From NCBI RefSeq assembly GCF_003121895.1, contig NZ_QEWW01000004.1:1-64000 (forward strand): a DNA stretch of 64,000 bases, given 5' to 3'. The notes beneath the pieces were generated by a model that saw nothing but the letters and a program-made list of their open reading frames with translations, did not search any database and was not told where the DNA came from. Positions 28,543 to 38,716 of this stretch are shown one piece after another. The position numbers were made by a program, and so were the translations under genes. Positions within the stretch are counted from its first letter, which is position 1. Every line of letters starts with the position of its first letter. The stretch comes from Ignatzschineria cameli. Lineage in GTDB: Bacteria > Pseudomonadota > Gammaproteobacteria > Cardiobacteriales > Wohlfahrtiimonadaceae.

Positions 28543-30660
28543 ATGAATGTAACTCGCAATAAGAAGAAGACCAATAGCAACTCGCTCTTTCTAGGGCGGG
28601 CGATCTTATGCGCTATTCTCGTTCTTTGTGGTTTTCTCTTCCTCATGGGGCGACTCTTCCACCTTCAAGTCATTGAGCATGAACTCTATACTACGCGCTC
28701 AAATGATAATCGCATCAAGCTTCTTCCTCTTCCCCCAACTCGCGGGCAGATCTTTGATCGTAATGGTGAAGTATTAGCCACCAATATCCCCATCTATAAT
28801 TTAGAGATTGTTCGGCAAGATTTAACACTCCCTCTCGATCAGGTTTTAGCTGAGATCAATACTCTTGTTCCACTCACCGAAGAGGAGATCAAGCAATTTG
28901 AACGTGGCCTTCGTCGCTCTAATCGTCAAGAGAGTGTCGTCCTTAAAAAGGGGTTAACGGAAGAGGAATCGGCGCTGATTGCGATCAATCTGCATAAGCT
29001 CAATGGTGTCAATCTACAAGCAGATCTCGTCCGCGTCTACCCTTATAAAAACCGTGCGGTGCATGCTATCGGCTATGTGGGAAGAGTTGATACCCGAGAT
29101 CTTAAAGAGATTGAAGAGCAAGGATTGCAGCATGAGTATAGCGGCATCACCCACATCGGTAAACGAGGAGCGGAAAAGAGCTTTGAACATATCTTACGAG
29201 GCTCGATGGGCTTTGAGACTGTCGAGGCGAGCTCTTCCGGTCGTACTGTCCGCAAAATCGATGAAGTCCCCCCTGTCCCTGGGAAAAATATCTATCTAAC
29301 GCTCGATCTTCGTCTTCAAATTCTCGCCGAAGAGGCGCTTGAAGATTATGATGGTGCAATTGTCGCGCTCGATCCTCAAAGTGGTGATGTGCTCGCCTTT
29401 GTCTCAAAACCGACCTACGATCCTAATCTCTTTGTCGATGGCATTACTCATAAAGATTTTAATGAGCTCAATAATGATCCTTCCACCCCTTTTCTCAATC
29501 GTGTTATGCAGGGGCTCTACCCCCCTGGATCGGTGATTAAGCCACAGATCGGCCTTGCTGGTCTTGAAAATGACTTTATTACAGAAAATACCATTATCAA
29601 CTGTAAGGGATACTTCTCGGTTCCCGGCAATAGCCATAAATTTAGAGATATGGGCTACTATGGCCCCTCTGATCTCCGAAAATCGATCGAGCGCTCTTGT
29701 GATGTCTTCTTCTATGAACTTGCCTACAATATGGGCGTCACTATTATGACCGATTTTCTCAAACCTTTTGCCTTAGGAACTCCGACTAATATCGACCTTT
29801 TAGGAGAATCGAAGGGAGTAGCACCAACGCCTGAATATAAGCGTCAGCGATTTAAGCAACCCTGGTATACCGGTGATACGATCACTGCGGGGATTGGCCA
29901 GAGCTATTGGTTAACAACTCCGCTTCAGATTGCACAAGCCACCGCCATTGTCGGGATGCGAGGAGAGGCCTTTGAACCCCATATCTTAGGGGCAACAGCA
30001 ATGCCACCCTCCAATCAGAAGGAGTTTGTTATTCCCAACCCTATCAAACCGATCGTCCTCAAAGATGAGAAGTATTGGGATGTGGCGATCGATGGAATGG
30101 TTGCGGTTGTCCACGGTGCAAGAGGAACCGCAAGAGCGACAAAATCAGATCACTATAAAACAGCGGGGAAAACAGGAACGGCACAAGTGAAGACAATTGC
30201 CCAAGGGGCGAAATATGATGCAAATAAGCTCGACCGCCGCCACCGAGATCATGCTTGGTATGTGGCCTTTGCCCCAGTAGAATCCCCCAAAATTGCCATC
30301 TCGGTTATCGTTGAAAATGGAGGATCTGGCTCAAGAGTTGCCGCACCGATTGCGAAAAAACTTTTAGATGCTTGGTTACTCGACTTTGATACCCCTTATG
30401 CCAAAGAGACACTCGCTCGCGTCAAGGCTGAGGAGGGTGCTTTTGCCCAAGAGGAAGCCGTTACACTTCCGCTACTAGAACTTGAGTCGATGCCCTACCT
30501 TGAAGAGATCCCTTTCGACTCAGAAGGAAAAGACTCTCCACCAGAGAAAGAGATCCCCAACCTTAAATCATTGATGAATATTCGTTTAGGCTCCAAAGCA
30601 CCCAAAAATAATCTTCTTATAGAGAGAAGCGAGCTCTACCCGAAGGAGGATGAGTTATGA
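28543..30660 (+). CDS. mrdA: Penicillin-binding protein 2 (elongasome transpeptidase)
   Basis: Cross-links lateral wall peptidoglycan with RodA. The 705-residue protein has one membrane segment (about 17-37), the RGQIFDRNG dimerisation motif near 68-76, active Ser330 in GSVIKP, an SCD triad in place of SxN (as in other PBP2) near 386, and KTGTAQV. The C-terminal 80 residues or so beyond the catalytic domain are acidic and proline-rich, longer than in E. coli PBP2. It overlaps rodA by four bases (ATGA). Confidence 0.96.
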   Translation: MNVTRNKKKTNSNSLFLGRAILCAILVLCGFLFLMGRLFHLQVIEHELYTTRSNDNRIKLLPLPPTRGQIFDRNGEVLATNIPIYNLEIVRQDLTLPLDQVLAEINTLVPLTEEEIKQFERGLRRSNRQESVVLKKGLTEEESALIAINLHKLNGVNLQADLVRVYPYKNRAVHAIGYVGRVDTRDLKEIEEQGLQHEYSGITHIGKRGAEKSFEHILRGSMGFETVEASSSGRTVRKIDEVPPVPGKNIYLTLDLRLQILAEEALEDYDGAIVALDPQSGDVLAFVSKPTYDPNLFVDGITHKDFNELNNDPSTPFLNRVMQGLYPPGSVIKPQIGLAGLENDFITENTIINCKGYFSVPGNSHKFRDMGYYGPSDLRKSIERSCDVFFYELAYNMGVTIMTDFLKPFALGTPTNIDLLGESKGVAPTPEYKRQRFKQPWYTGDTITAGIGQSYWLTTPLQIAQATAIVGMRGEAFEPHILGATAMPPSNQKEFVIPNPIKPIVLKDEKYWDVAIDGMVAVVHGARGTARATKSDHYKTAGKTGTAQVKTIAQGAKYDANKLDRRHRDHAWYVAFAPVESPKIAISVIVENGGSGSRVAAPIAKKLLDAWLLDFDTPYAKETLARVKAEEGAFAQEEAVTLPLLELESMPYLEEIPFDSEGKDSPPEKEIPNLKSLMNIRLGSKAPKNNLLIERSELYPKEDEL

Positions 30661-31793
30661 GACATGAAGAGCTCTACCACACAATTGAGGTGAAGCCCAA
30701 AGGGCTACTCGCCTTCTTTCATCTCGATACAGTTTTAACCTTTCTTATCTCGATGCTCGCACTCTTTAGTATTGCTGTTCTCTGGAGTGCATCAAATCAT
30801 GATACCGCTTATATCACCTCTCAAGCATTAAAGATCATTGCCGGCTTTGTGATGATGGTAATTATCGCTTTTATCCCGCCAGAGCGTCTAAAGCAGCTCA
30901 CCCCTATTATCTATATTGCGGCTCTTCTTCTCCTTCTTGCCGTGATCTTTATCGGGATTGAAGCAAATGGCGCATACCGCTGGATCGATCTTAAGCTCTT
31001 TCGCTTTCAGCCCTCTGAAATTGCCAAGTTAGCAGTGCCGATGATGGTGGCTTACTATCTCCATAAAACAAAGATTCCCCCCACTTTCCTCAATGTTATC
31101 GGCTCTCTACTCCTTATCGCCCTTCCCGTTGCCCTTATCTTTCTTCAGCCCGATCTCGGAACGGCGATTATTGTCCTCTTCTCTGGCGTAATTGTGCTCT
31201 TTTTAGGAGGATTACAGTGGCGCTATATCTTAATTGCTTTCGGAATTATTGCCATCGCCATTCCCTCACTCTGGTTTTTTGGGATGAAAGAGTATCAGAA
31301 AGATCGTGTAGAGACCTTTCTTAACCCTGAGCTCGATCCGCTTGGAAAGGGGTATCAAATTATCCAGTCGAAGATTGCGATCGGCTCTGGTGGTATCTAT
31401 GGGAAAGGATGGGAAAATAGTACCCAAGTCTCCCTACAATTTTTGCCGGAAGCCACCACCGACTTTATCTATGCCATTATTGGTGAAGAATTTGGACTAA
31501 TAGGTTCGGTTCTCCTCTTAATCTGTTATCTTATGATTATTTGGCGCGGACTCTATATCTCCTACTATGCTCGGGATAGCTTCTATCAGCTTGTTGGAGG
31601 CGCTGTCTGCCTTGTGTTCTTTTTCTATGTCTTTGTTAATACCGGAATGGTGAGCGGCGTTCTTCCTGTTGTCGGAGTACCGCTCCCATTTATTAGCTAT
31701 GGAGGGACCTCGATTATGACTCTCTTTATCTCCTTTGGTATATTAATGAACATCTATTCACATCCCGCATCTATCACAAAGAGGATTCAATAA
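30657..31793 (+). CDS. rodA: Rod-shape peptidoglycan glycosyltransferase RodA
   Basis: SEDS-family polymerase that extends glycan strands from lipid II with PBP2. The 378-residue membrane protein carries GAYRWIDLKLFRFQPSEIAKL, the FLQPDLGTA motif containing the catalytic Asp region, and the C-terminal PLPFISYGGTS. Its start overlaps the mrdA stop, and mltB begins directly after its stop. Confidence 0.97.
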   Translation: MRHEELYHTIEVKPKGLLAFFHLDTVLTFLISMLALFSIAVLWSASNHDTAYITSQALKIIAGFVMMVIIAFIPPERLKQLTPIIYIAALLLLLAVIFIGIEANGAYRWIDLKLFRFQPSEIAKLAVPMMVAYYLHKTKIPPTFLNVIGSLLLIALPVALIFLQPDLGTAIIVLFSGVIVLFLGGLQWRYILIAFGIIAIAIPSLWFFGMKEYQKDRVETFLNPELDPLGKGYQIIQSKIAIGSGGIYGKGWENSTQVSLQFLPEATTDFIYAIIGEEFGLIGSVLLLICYLMIIWRGLYISYYARDSFYQLVGGAVCLVFFFYVFVNTGMVSGVLPVVGVPLPFISYGGTSIMTLFISFGILMNIYSHPASITKRIQ

Positions 31794-32927
31794 ATGAGAT
31801 TACGACTTTTAACGGTAACATTGATCAGCGCAATGACGCTCTCCGCCTGCGCATCGAATAGTGCTAACGAGAGTAATTTATCGCAATCTCAAGCGAGCGA
31901 ACCGGCCCATATTCAACAATCGATTCAACGATCAACCCCTCAACCTAAAAGGACCGCGGCACAGATCAATCCTAATACTCGCCCCGACAAGAGCGATTTA
32001 GCACAGCGTCAAGATGTACAAGAATTTATCAATAAAGTGAGTCGTGAACAGAATCTTGATCCTCGCTGGATGAGCGAAATCCTCGATCACACAACGATTC
32101 AACCTAAGATTATCGCCGCAATGAATAGACCTGCCGAAGGGGTGATGAATTGGGGTAAATATCGCCCAATCTTCCTAACTGAGAAGCGAATCAATGATGG
32201 TGTTAAATTTTACAACCAATATAAAGAGGCTTTTCTTCGAGCAGAAGAGATCTATGGCGTAGATCGCTTTGTGATTGCCGCAATTATTGGTGTTGAGACC
32301 GGCTATGGACAGAATAAAGGCTCTTGGAAAGTGGTCGATGCGCTCTCCACACTTGCTTTTGATTACCCAAGACGCGCGAGCTACTTCTCGGGCGAATTAG
32401 CCAACTTCTTTAAGATCCTCAATGAAAATGGGGGTGATCCCTTTAGTTATCGCGGTTCCTATGCCGGCGCAATGGGATATCCTCAATTTATGCCATCAAG
32501 CTATCTTGCCTACGCGGTGGATTTCGATGGCGATGGTAAACGCGACCTTTGGAATAATCCGGTGGATGCCATCGGTTCTGTCGGTAACTATCTGATGAAA
32601 AGTGGCTGGGTAAGAGGAGGCAAAATTGCTGAACAGGTTGAAGTGAGCAGAAATAACCTCGCCTATCAAGCTCTTAAACAGAGTGGCCGTTTAACACCCC
32701 CTAAAGAGACAATCCAGATGTTACGCAATGCTGGGGTGATTATTCCACAAGGAACACCTAATGCTAAAGTGACTCTCTTTGAATTTGAGGTGAGTGCTGA
32801 ACCGAAAGTGGATGAATGGTGGATCGGTTATCAAAACTTCTATGCAATTACACGCTATAACCACTCTAAACTCTATGCACTTGCGGTCTATCAAGTTGCT
32901 GAGGCAATTCGAAAAGGGGTTCGTTAA
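31794..32927 (+). CDS. mltB: Membrane-bound lytic murein transglycosylase B
   Basis: Outer-membrane lipoprotein that cleaves MurNAc-GlcNAc bonds. The 377-residue protein has a lipobox LSAC at Cys19, the catalytic Glu in IIGVETGYGQNKG, and the MltB signatures YAGAMGYPQFMPSSYL and DFDGDGKRDLW. It starts immediately after the rodA stop. Confidence 0.95.
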   Translation: MRLRLLTVTLISAMTLSACASNSANESNLSQSQASEPAHIQQSIQRSTPQPKRTAAQINPNTRPDKSDLAQRQDVQEFINKVSREQNLDPRWMSEILDHTTIQPKIIAAMNRPAEGVMNWGKYRPIFLTEKRINDGVKFYNQYKEAFLRAEEIYGVDRFVIAAIIGVETGYGQNKGSWKVVDALSTLAFDYPRRASYFSGELANFFKILNENGGDPFSYRGSYAGAMGYPQFMPSSYLAYAVDFDGDGKRDLWNNPVDAIGSVGNYLMKSGWVRGGKIAEQVEVSRNNLAYQALKQSGRLTPPKETIQMLRNAGVIIPQGTPNAKVTLFEFEVSAEPKVDEWWIGYQNFYAITRYNHSKLYALAVYQVAEAIRKGVR

Positions 32928-33946
32928 TGCAATTAGGTCGTTATCAGAAGATCATTTTTGGCTCGCTGCTACTTCTCATTGCTGCGAGCTGCTCTTCTAC
33001 AGGTCAACATCAATATCGAACGAGCGTTAAAGGGGCAACACCTCAAGATCACCCTCTTAGTAAGTCGGGAAATCCCGCTAGCTACGTGGTATTTGGTAAA
33101 ACGTATCATCTGTTACCCACTTCGAAGGGATATAAAGAGAAGGGAATGGCCTCTTGGTATGGCGATAAGTTTCATGGCAAACCAACCTCAAGTGGTGAGC
33201 CCTACAATATGCATGCTTATACTGCCGCGCATAAGACACTTCCTATCCCCTCTTATGTTATCGTCACCAATACAGAGACAAATAAATCGATCACCGTCTT
33301 AGTCAATGATCGTGGTCCTTTTGTCAAAGGGCGAATTATCGACCTCTCCTATGCGGCAGCGAAAGAGCTTGATGTGGTTAAAAATGGTACGGCGCCTGTT
33401 ATTGTCGAAGCAATCGGACCGTACCAATATCTCGATCCGACAAAAAAGCCTAAGAAAAATCCTGTTGCCGAGATTAAGGTGAGTAATCCGGGAACGGTAC
33501 AGATGGCAAAATTAGAGGAGAGTACAATCTCCTATCAAGGAGAGCCGATCGAAGTGACTTGGCAAGAGCCGCCACCACAAGCATCAGCAACAGCAACTAC
33601 ACAGCAACCCTATTTCAATGGAGATGGAGATGCATATCGCTCACCATCGCCCCAGTTTATTGAGGAGAGCTATCAGCAGCAAAATAGTACAGCGACGATA
33701 ACTTCGATCGATAAACGCCCGGTGCAACAGAATGCTGCAAGCTACCATATTCAGCTCGGCTCTTTTGGGAACGAACAAAATGCTATCAACTTCCAGCGAA
33801 GTATGGCAAATAGGCTACAGCAGCCAACAGAAGTCAAGTATGATAAAGGGCTCTATCGAGTCTATATTGGAAACTATCCGACACGAGAAGAGGCGGGATA
33901 TGCCGCATTCTCTCTCCCTGTATCCACAACTGTTATCCACTTTTAA
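32927..33946 (+). CDS. rlpA: RlpA-like septal/lateral lytic transglycosylase lipoprotein
   Basis: Lipoprotein with signal and Cys22 (IAASC), a double-psi beta-barrel domain (GMASWYGDKFHGKPTSSGE, then VNDRGPF with the catalytic Asp) and a C-terminal SPOR domain (SYHIQLGSFGNEQNA). In other bacteria RlpA cleaves naked glycan strands and SPOR targets it to the septum. A Gln/Ala/Thr-rich linker lies between the two domains. It overlaps mltB by one base and is followed two bases later by dacA. Confidence 0.94.
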   Translation: MQLGRYQKIIFGSLLLLIAASCSSTGQHQYRTSVKGATPQDHPLSKSGNPASYVVFGKTYHLLPTSKGYKEKGMASWYGDKFHGKPTSSGEPYNMHAYTAAHKTLPIPSYVIVTNTETNKSITVLVNDRGPFVKGRIIDLSYAAAKELDVVKNGTAPVIVEAIGPYQYLDPTKKPKKNPVAEIKVSNPGTVQMAKLEESTISYQGEPIEVTWQEPPPQASATATTQQPYFNGDGDAYRSPSPQFIEESYQQQNSTATITSIDKRPVQQNAASYHIQLGSFGNEQNAINFQRSMANRLQQPTEVKYDKGLYRVYIGNYPTREEAGYAAFSLPVSTTVIHF

Positions 33947-33948
33947 GA

Positions 33949-35130
33949 ATGAAAACAACTATGTTTAAAAAAATCTTCAAAATTTGCGCGATCGCGATGA
34001 CAACCGTTTCACTCTCATTTGCGCAATCGCCCAGCACTTTGCAGCTTCCTGAGTATGCCGTAAAATCTTGGATTATTATGGATTATGATACCGGTGCTGT
34101 CTTAGCTGAATATAATAGTACCGTTCAATTTGAGCCGGCGAGTATCACCAAAGTGATGACCGATTATGTCATTGCCGATGCGATCGAAAAAGGTCTTATC
34201 AACCATAATGATCAAGTTCTCATCTCCTCTAAATCTCGCAATATGCCGGGATCAAGAATGTTTGTTGAGGAAGGAACATTGGTCTCTGTCGATAATCTCT
34301 TACAGGGACTAATTGTACAATCGGGGAACGATGCAGCGGTTGCTCTTGCAGAACATGTCGCGGTCTCCGAAGAGGCTTTTGCCATTAAGATGAACGAAAA
34401 AGCGGCAGAATTAGGCATGAAGAAGAGCCACTTTAAGAATGCTAGTGGCCTGCCTGACCCAGAGCATCTTACAACAGCTTACGATCTTGCGATCCTCTCA
34501 CGAGCATTGATCAATAATTTCCCAGATCACTACAAATATTATTCCCAAAAAACCTTTACATGGAATAACATTAAACAGAACAATCGCAACACACTCCTTT
34601 GGGAAGATCCTTCCGTTGATGGCATTAAGACAGGTCATACAAGCAGTGCGGGTTATGCCCTTGCTTCAAGTGCAGAGCGTAATGGATTTCGAGTTATTGT
34701 GATTGTAATGGGAGCAGATACTGAAGCGTATCGCCAACGCGTATCGCGTGAGCTGATCAACTTCGCATTCAACAACTTTGACCGAAAACAGCTCTATAGC
34801 GCTAATGAAGTGATTGCCGAGGCAAATGTCCTTCATGGAATTGAGAAGCAGGTACCGGTAGGCGTTAGCGAAAGCATCACAGCGACACTTCCTCGCGTGC
34901 AATATGATAATCTCAAAGCACAGATTCAGATCAATCCTGGCTTAGAAGCACCCATCACAAAAGGGGAGCAGATCGGGAATTTAGAGTTCTATATCGACAA
35001 GCATCTTCTCTACAGTTTCCCCGTTATTGCGCTCGATAATGTTGAGAAAACCGGGATATTCCATCGTTTATGGAATAGTTTTTTAATAAAACTCAACAAT
35101 AAAATCAATAAGTTCAAAGAAGCGCTCTAA
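33949..35130 (+). CDS. dacA: D-alanyl-D-alanine carboxypeptidase (PBP5/6 family)
   Basis: Trims the terminal D-Ala from pentapeptides. The 393-residue precursor has a signal peptide ending near SFA-QS (about residue 25), the SITK motif with active Ser65, SGN near 127 and KTGHT near 228, then the PBP5 C-terminal beta domain and an amphipathic membrane anchor. It is the last gene of the mre operon here. The operon order mre-mrd-mltB-rlpA-dacA parallels E. coli mrdA-rodA-rlpA-dacA. Confidence 0.96.
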   Translation: MKTTMFKKIFKICAIAMTTVSLSFAQSPSTLQLPEYAVKSWIIMDYDTGAVLAEYNSTVQFEPASITKVMTDYVIADAIEKGLINHNDQVLISSKSRNMPGSRMFVEEGTLVSVDNLLQGLIVQSGNDAAVALAEHVAVSEEAFAIKMNEKAAELGMKKSHFKNASGLPDPEHLTTAYDLAILSRALINNFPDHYKYYSQKTFTWNNIKQNNRNTLLWEDPSVDGIKTGHTSSAGYALASSAERNGFRVIVIVMGADTEAYRQRVSRELINFAFNNFDRKQLYSANEVIAEANVLHGIEKQVPVGVSESITATLPRVQYDNLKAQIQINPGLEAPITKGEQIGNLEFYIDKHLLYSFPVIALDNVEKTGIFHRLWNSFLIKLNNKINKFKEAL

Positions 35131-35235
35131 ATTTAGCCACTTTTTTGTAGTATTTTTGTAGTTTATTAGTTATCATACTTCCCCATAAACAAGGTGTGTT
35201 TATTTTTTGAATTAAATTTTTAGGAAACGAGAGAC

Positions 35236-36846
35236 ATGTCACAACAGATTATTGACGATCTAAAAGCACAAGGTATTACCGCAACAGAAGTTATATACAA
35301 TCCAAGCTATGATGTTCTTTTCAAGGAAGAGACTGACCCAAGCCTTACAGGCTATGATAAAGGGACTGTCACAAACCTAGGTGCCGTCGGTGTAGATACT
35401 GGTATTTATACAGGTCGCTCGCCTAAAGATAAATATATTGTTCGTGATGAAACGACTAAAGATACCGTTTGGTGGGCAGATTCCGGCAAAGGTAAAAATG
35501 ATAACAAACCAATTACTGAAGAAGTATGGGCACAATTAAAAGAGCTCGTATTAGACCAGTTATCAGGCAAACGCCTCTTTGTTATCGATGGTTTCTGTGG
35601 TGCTAACGAAGAGACTCGCCTCGCGGTTCGCTTTGTGACTGAAGTTGCATGGCAAGCGCACTTTGTTAAGAACATGTTCATTCGCCCAAGCGAAGAAGAG
35701 CTTAAAAACTTTAAGCCTGACTTTACCGTTCTCAATGGTGCAAAAGTTACCAATAAGAACTACAAAGAGATGGGTCTTAACTCTGAAACTTTCGTTGCGT
35801 TCAACTTAACTGAAAATATGCAGTTAATTGGTGGTACTTGGTACGGCGGCGAGATGAAGAAAGGTCTCTTCTCTGTTATGAACTATCTTCTCCCATTAAA
35901 AGGCATCGCTTCAATGCACTGCTCTGCAAACGTAGGTAAAGATGGCGAAACAGCGATCTTCTTCGGTCTTTCAGGAACAGGTAAAACAACACTTTCAACA
36001 GACCCTAATCGTCAATTAATTGGTGATGATGAGCATGGTTGGGATGATGATGGTGTCTTCAACTTTGAAGGGGGTTGCTATGCAAAAACAATCAACCTCT
36101 CAAAAGAGCATGAGCCAGAGATCTATGGTGCGATTCGTCGTGATGCGCTTCTTGAAAACGTTGTTATCAAAGAAGATGGTTCTGTCGATTTTGATGATGC
36201 ATCAAAAACAGAAAATACTCGTGTTTCATACCCGATCTACCATATTGAAAACATTGTAGAGCCTGTATCAAAAGCAGGTCCTGCGAAGAAAGTTATCTTC
36301 TTAACTGCAGATGCTTTCGGTGTTATCCCACCGGTATCGAAATTAACACCTGAGCAGATGCAATACTACTTCCTTTCAGGCTTTACCTCTAAACTTGCAG
36401 GTACTGAGCGTGGTATTACTGAGCCAACACCAACTTTCTCAGCATGTTTCGGTGCGGCATTCCTTCTTCTTCACCCAACACAATACGCTGAAGTATTGGT
36501 AAAACGTATGGAAGAAGCAGGTGCATCAGCATACTTAGTGAACACTGGTTGGAATGGTACAGGTAAACGTATCTCTCTTAAAGATACACGTAACATTATC
36601 AATGCAATCTTAAGTGGTGATATTGATAAAGAAGAGACAGAGATTATTCCAATCTTCAATCTCGAAGTGCCAAAAGCAGTTGCAGATGTTGACTCAACAA
36701 TCTTAGATCCACGTAACACCTACGCAGATCCAGCTGAGTGGACAGAGAAAGCAGAAAAACTTGCTGAACTCTTTGAGAACAACTTTGACAAGTATACCGA
36801 TACAAAATTAGGTGCTGAACTTGCTAAAGTGGGTCCTAAGAAGTAA
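35236..36846 (+). CDS. pckA: Phosphoenolpyruvate carboxykinase (ATP)
   Basis: Converts oxaloacetate to PEP, the entry step of gluconeogenesis. The 536-residue protein has [10 protein letters not shown] near the N terminus, the kinase P-loop [13 protein letters not shown], the metal site DDEHGW and TGWNGTGKR. The start has AGGAAACGAGAG upstream. It is monocistronic, with a 105-bp leader region and a strong terminator. It fits with Mdh and the lactate genes as organic-acid metabolism. Confidence 0.98.
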   Translation: MSQQIIDDLKAQGITATEVIYNPSYDVLFKEETDPSLTGYDKGTVTNLGAVGVDTGIYTGRSPKDKYIVRDETTKDTVWWADSGKGKNDNKPITEEVWAQLKELVLDQLSGKRLFVIDGFCGANEETRLAVRFVTEVAWQAHFVKNMFIRPSEEELKNFKPDFTVLNGAKVTNKNYKEMGLNSETFVAFNLTENMQLIGGTWYGGEMKKGLFSVMNYLLPLKGIASMHCSANVGKDGETAIFFGLSGTGKTTLSTDPNRQLIGDDEHGWDDDGVFNFEGGCYAKTINLSKEHEPEIYGAIRRDALLENVVIKEDGSVDFDDASKTENTRVSYPIYHIENIVEPVSKAGPAKKVIFLTADAFGVIPPVSKLTPEQMQYYFLSGFTSKLAGTERGITEPTPTFSACFGAAFLLLHPTQYAEVLVKRMEEAGASAYLVNTGWNGTGKRISLKDTRNIINAILSGDIDKEETEIIPIFNLEVPKAVADVDSTILDPRNTYADPAEWTEKAEKLAELFENNFDKYTDTKLGAELAKVGPKK

Positions 36847-36900
36847 TTAAGGTATCAGTTATATAAGATCTATCTTTCACAGATAGCATCAAATAAAAAG

Positions 36901-36937
36901 CAAAAGCCCGAAGATAAACACTTCGGGCTTTCTTTTA
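36901..36937 (+). terminator. Rho-independent terminator of pckA
   Basis: AAAGCCCGAAG (36903-36913) pairs perfectly with CTTCGGGCTTT (36921-36931), followed by TCTTTT. Confidence 0.92.
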
Positions 36938-36959
36938 TCCTCAATTTCTCTAACATCAT

Positions 36960-37622
36960 CGGTGCCAAACCGGCAGGCATGCAGTGGTGAAAAGAACGAA
37001 ATAGTAGGTTCCCACCGCTCCACAATCTCTCTTAAGAATGATTAATTGAAATAAATAAAGCTGTTGAGTTGCCGGAAATCACTATCGCATGCTTTCACAA
37101 ATCTCATGCCGGCAAATATCGCTCTTTTAACGATATCGTCCCGGTGTCGAAGATGCCGAATGGCAGGCATGCGCCGGCGGAAGAACGAAATCTTCACGAC
37201 ATCAAGGATGCCAACCGGTGGGCATGCAGTGGCAAAAGAACGAAATAGTAGGTTCCCACCGCTCCACAATCTCTCTTAAGAATGATTAATTGAAATAAAT
37301 AAAGCTATTGAGTTGCCGGAAATCACTATCGCATGCTTTCACAAACCTCATGCCGGCAAATATCGCTCTTTTAACGATATCGTCCCGGTGTCGAAGATGC
37401 CGAATGGCGGGCATGCAGTGGCGAAAGAACGAAATCTTCACGGCATCAAGGATGCCAACCGGTGGGCATGCAGTGGTGAAAAGAACGAAACAGTGAGCTC
37501 CCGCCGCTCAACAATCTCTTTTAAGAATCATTTATCACAACAAAAAAGCTTGAACGCTGCCGGTCCTCACTATCGCGTACTTCCATCAATCACGCGCCGG
37601 CAGTTGGCGATCTTAATCGCCG
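36960..37622 (-). repeat. Repeat cluster D between convergent pckA and rsmC
   Basis: GCGGG/GGTGGG-type elements on the plus strand lie at 36972-37016, 37217-37260 and 37461-37505. Shortened ones lie at about 37161-37198 and 37405-37440 and lack the right arm. GCCGGC-type elements on the minus strand lie at 37070-37114, 37314-37358 and 37557-37603. A 244-bp unit is tandemly repeated (37070 and 37314). ATATCG/CGATAT and GGCGAT-CTTA-ATCGCC hairpins sit between elements. Polarity is the same as in cluster C. Short open frames here read through the repeats and are not credible genes. Confidence 0.85.
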
Positions 37623-37673
37623 GCAAATATCCCTACTTTAACAACAAAATGATACTCAAGATAATCAGAAACT

Positions 37674-38714
37674 TTACTTCACTCGTTCTAATTTAAGAAT
37701 CTTAAAGTGATTATTGGTGGCGATCTCTGTCGCTTTCACATATTGGGCATAACAGATCTCTTCGATGGCTAAAAACTTATTAACCACAAAGTAGGCAATG
37801 CCTCGACGACGCAGTAGACGCTTACTATTTTCAACAAATTTTACCGTCAACTCTTTAGAAGTTCCAAAGCCTTGATGAAATGGGGGATTACAGATAATGC
37901 GATCAAAGCTACGATCCTCTAAAGCAGAACCACAATCATCGAGCGTTACAAGCGCCTCTATCCCCATATTCTCAAGATTATAGGCGGCAAGCTGAACAGC
38001 CGCGACATTACAATCGGTTGCTACTAACTGCTCGATCTTACTATTTTTTCCTACCGATGCCGCAAGATAACCATATCCACACCCTAGATCTAAAACCTTT
38101 CCTTCTAAAGCAAAAGGATCACTATTGAGTGTTTCAGCTAAAAAACGACTCCCTTCATCGATCTTTTTATAACCATAAATTCCCGGCTTACTGACAAAGG
38201 TGAGCGCTTGCGCCTCATCCTGAATCTCTAAAAATTGACGATACTCTGCCCCATTTAGATCGAGACTTTTATCTGCTTCCTTAACAATACGCGCATAACG
38301 CAACCCTTTTCCTAAGAGCTCAAGCTCTGCTAAATGCCCCATCTTCTCCGCATGCTTAATAACACTCTTAATTCCCTCTTGATTATTTCCGGTCAAAATA
38401 AGGCTACCCCCCACCTTCAAGAGACGCGCCGCAGACTCTAAAAGATAATGGGTTAAAACTTTAGCCTTATTGAGTCTAAAGAGAATAAAGTCAAAATGGT
38501 TATCAGGAGCCTCTTCTAATTCAAAGTCGCTTAAATTGCCATCAAAACCGATCACTTGCAGAGCATGATCAATATCCTTACGATTGGTGATGTAACGAAT
38601 ATTATCCCGCGCACTGATGCCGGAGAGCTCAAAACTCTCATCTGCAATCAATAACCCTCTCCCTTCACCTATCAACGCACTATCTCGAAAGAGCGCAATA
38701 CTTGCTTCAGCCAT
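37674..38714 (-). CDS. rsmC: Class I SAM-dependent rRNA guanine-N2 methyltransferase (RsmC-like)
   Basis: 346 residues with a degenerate N-terminal methyltransferase-like domain and a catalytic C-terminal domain holding VLDLGCGYGYLA and the NPPFHQG motif typical of guanine N2-methyltransferases RsmC/RlmG. RsmC modifies G1207 of 16S rRNA; that exact target is inferred. It starts two bases after rsuA, another 16S modification gene, which fits an rRNA role. Confidence 0.85.
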   Translation of the reverse strand: MAEASIALFRDSALIGEGRGLLIADESFELSGISARDNIRYITNRKDIDHALQVIGFDGNLSDFELEEAPDNHFDFILFRLNKAKVLTHYLLESAARLLKVGGSLILTGNNQEGIKSVIKHAEKMGHLAELELLGKGLRYARIVKEADKSLDLNGAEYRQFLEIQDEAQALTFVSKPGIYGYKKIDEGSRFLAETLNSDPFALEGKVLDLGCGYGYLAASVGKNSKIEQLVATDCNVAAVQLAAYNLENMGIEALVTLDDCGSALEDRSFDRIICNPPFHQGFGTSKELTVKFVENSKRLLRRRGIAYFVVNKFLAIEEICYAQYVKATEIATNNHFKILKLERVK

Positions 38715-38716
38715 CT

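Noticed and set aside
37313-37696. 127-residue frame and similar frames in cluster D
   Set aside because: They read through the palindromic repeats and overlap the end of rsmC; the composition follows the repeat.
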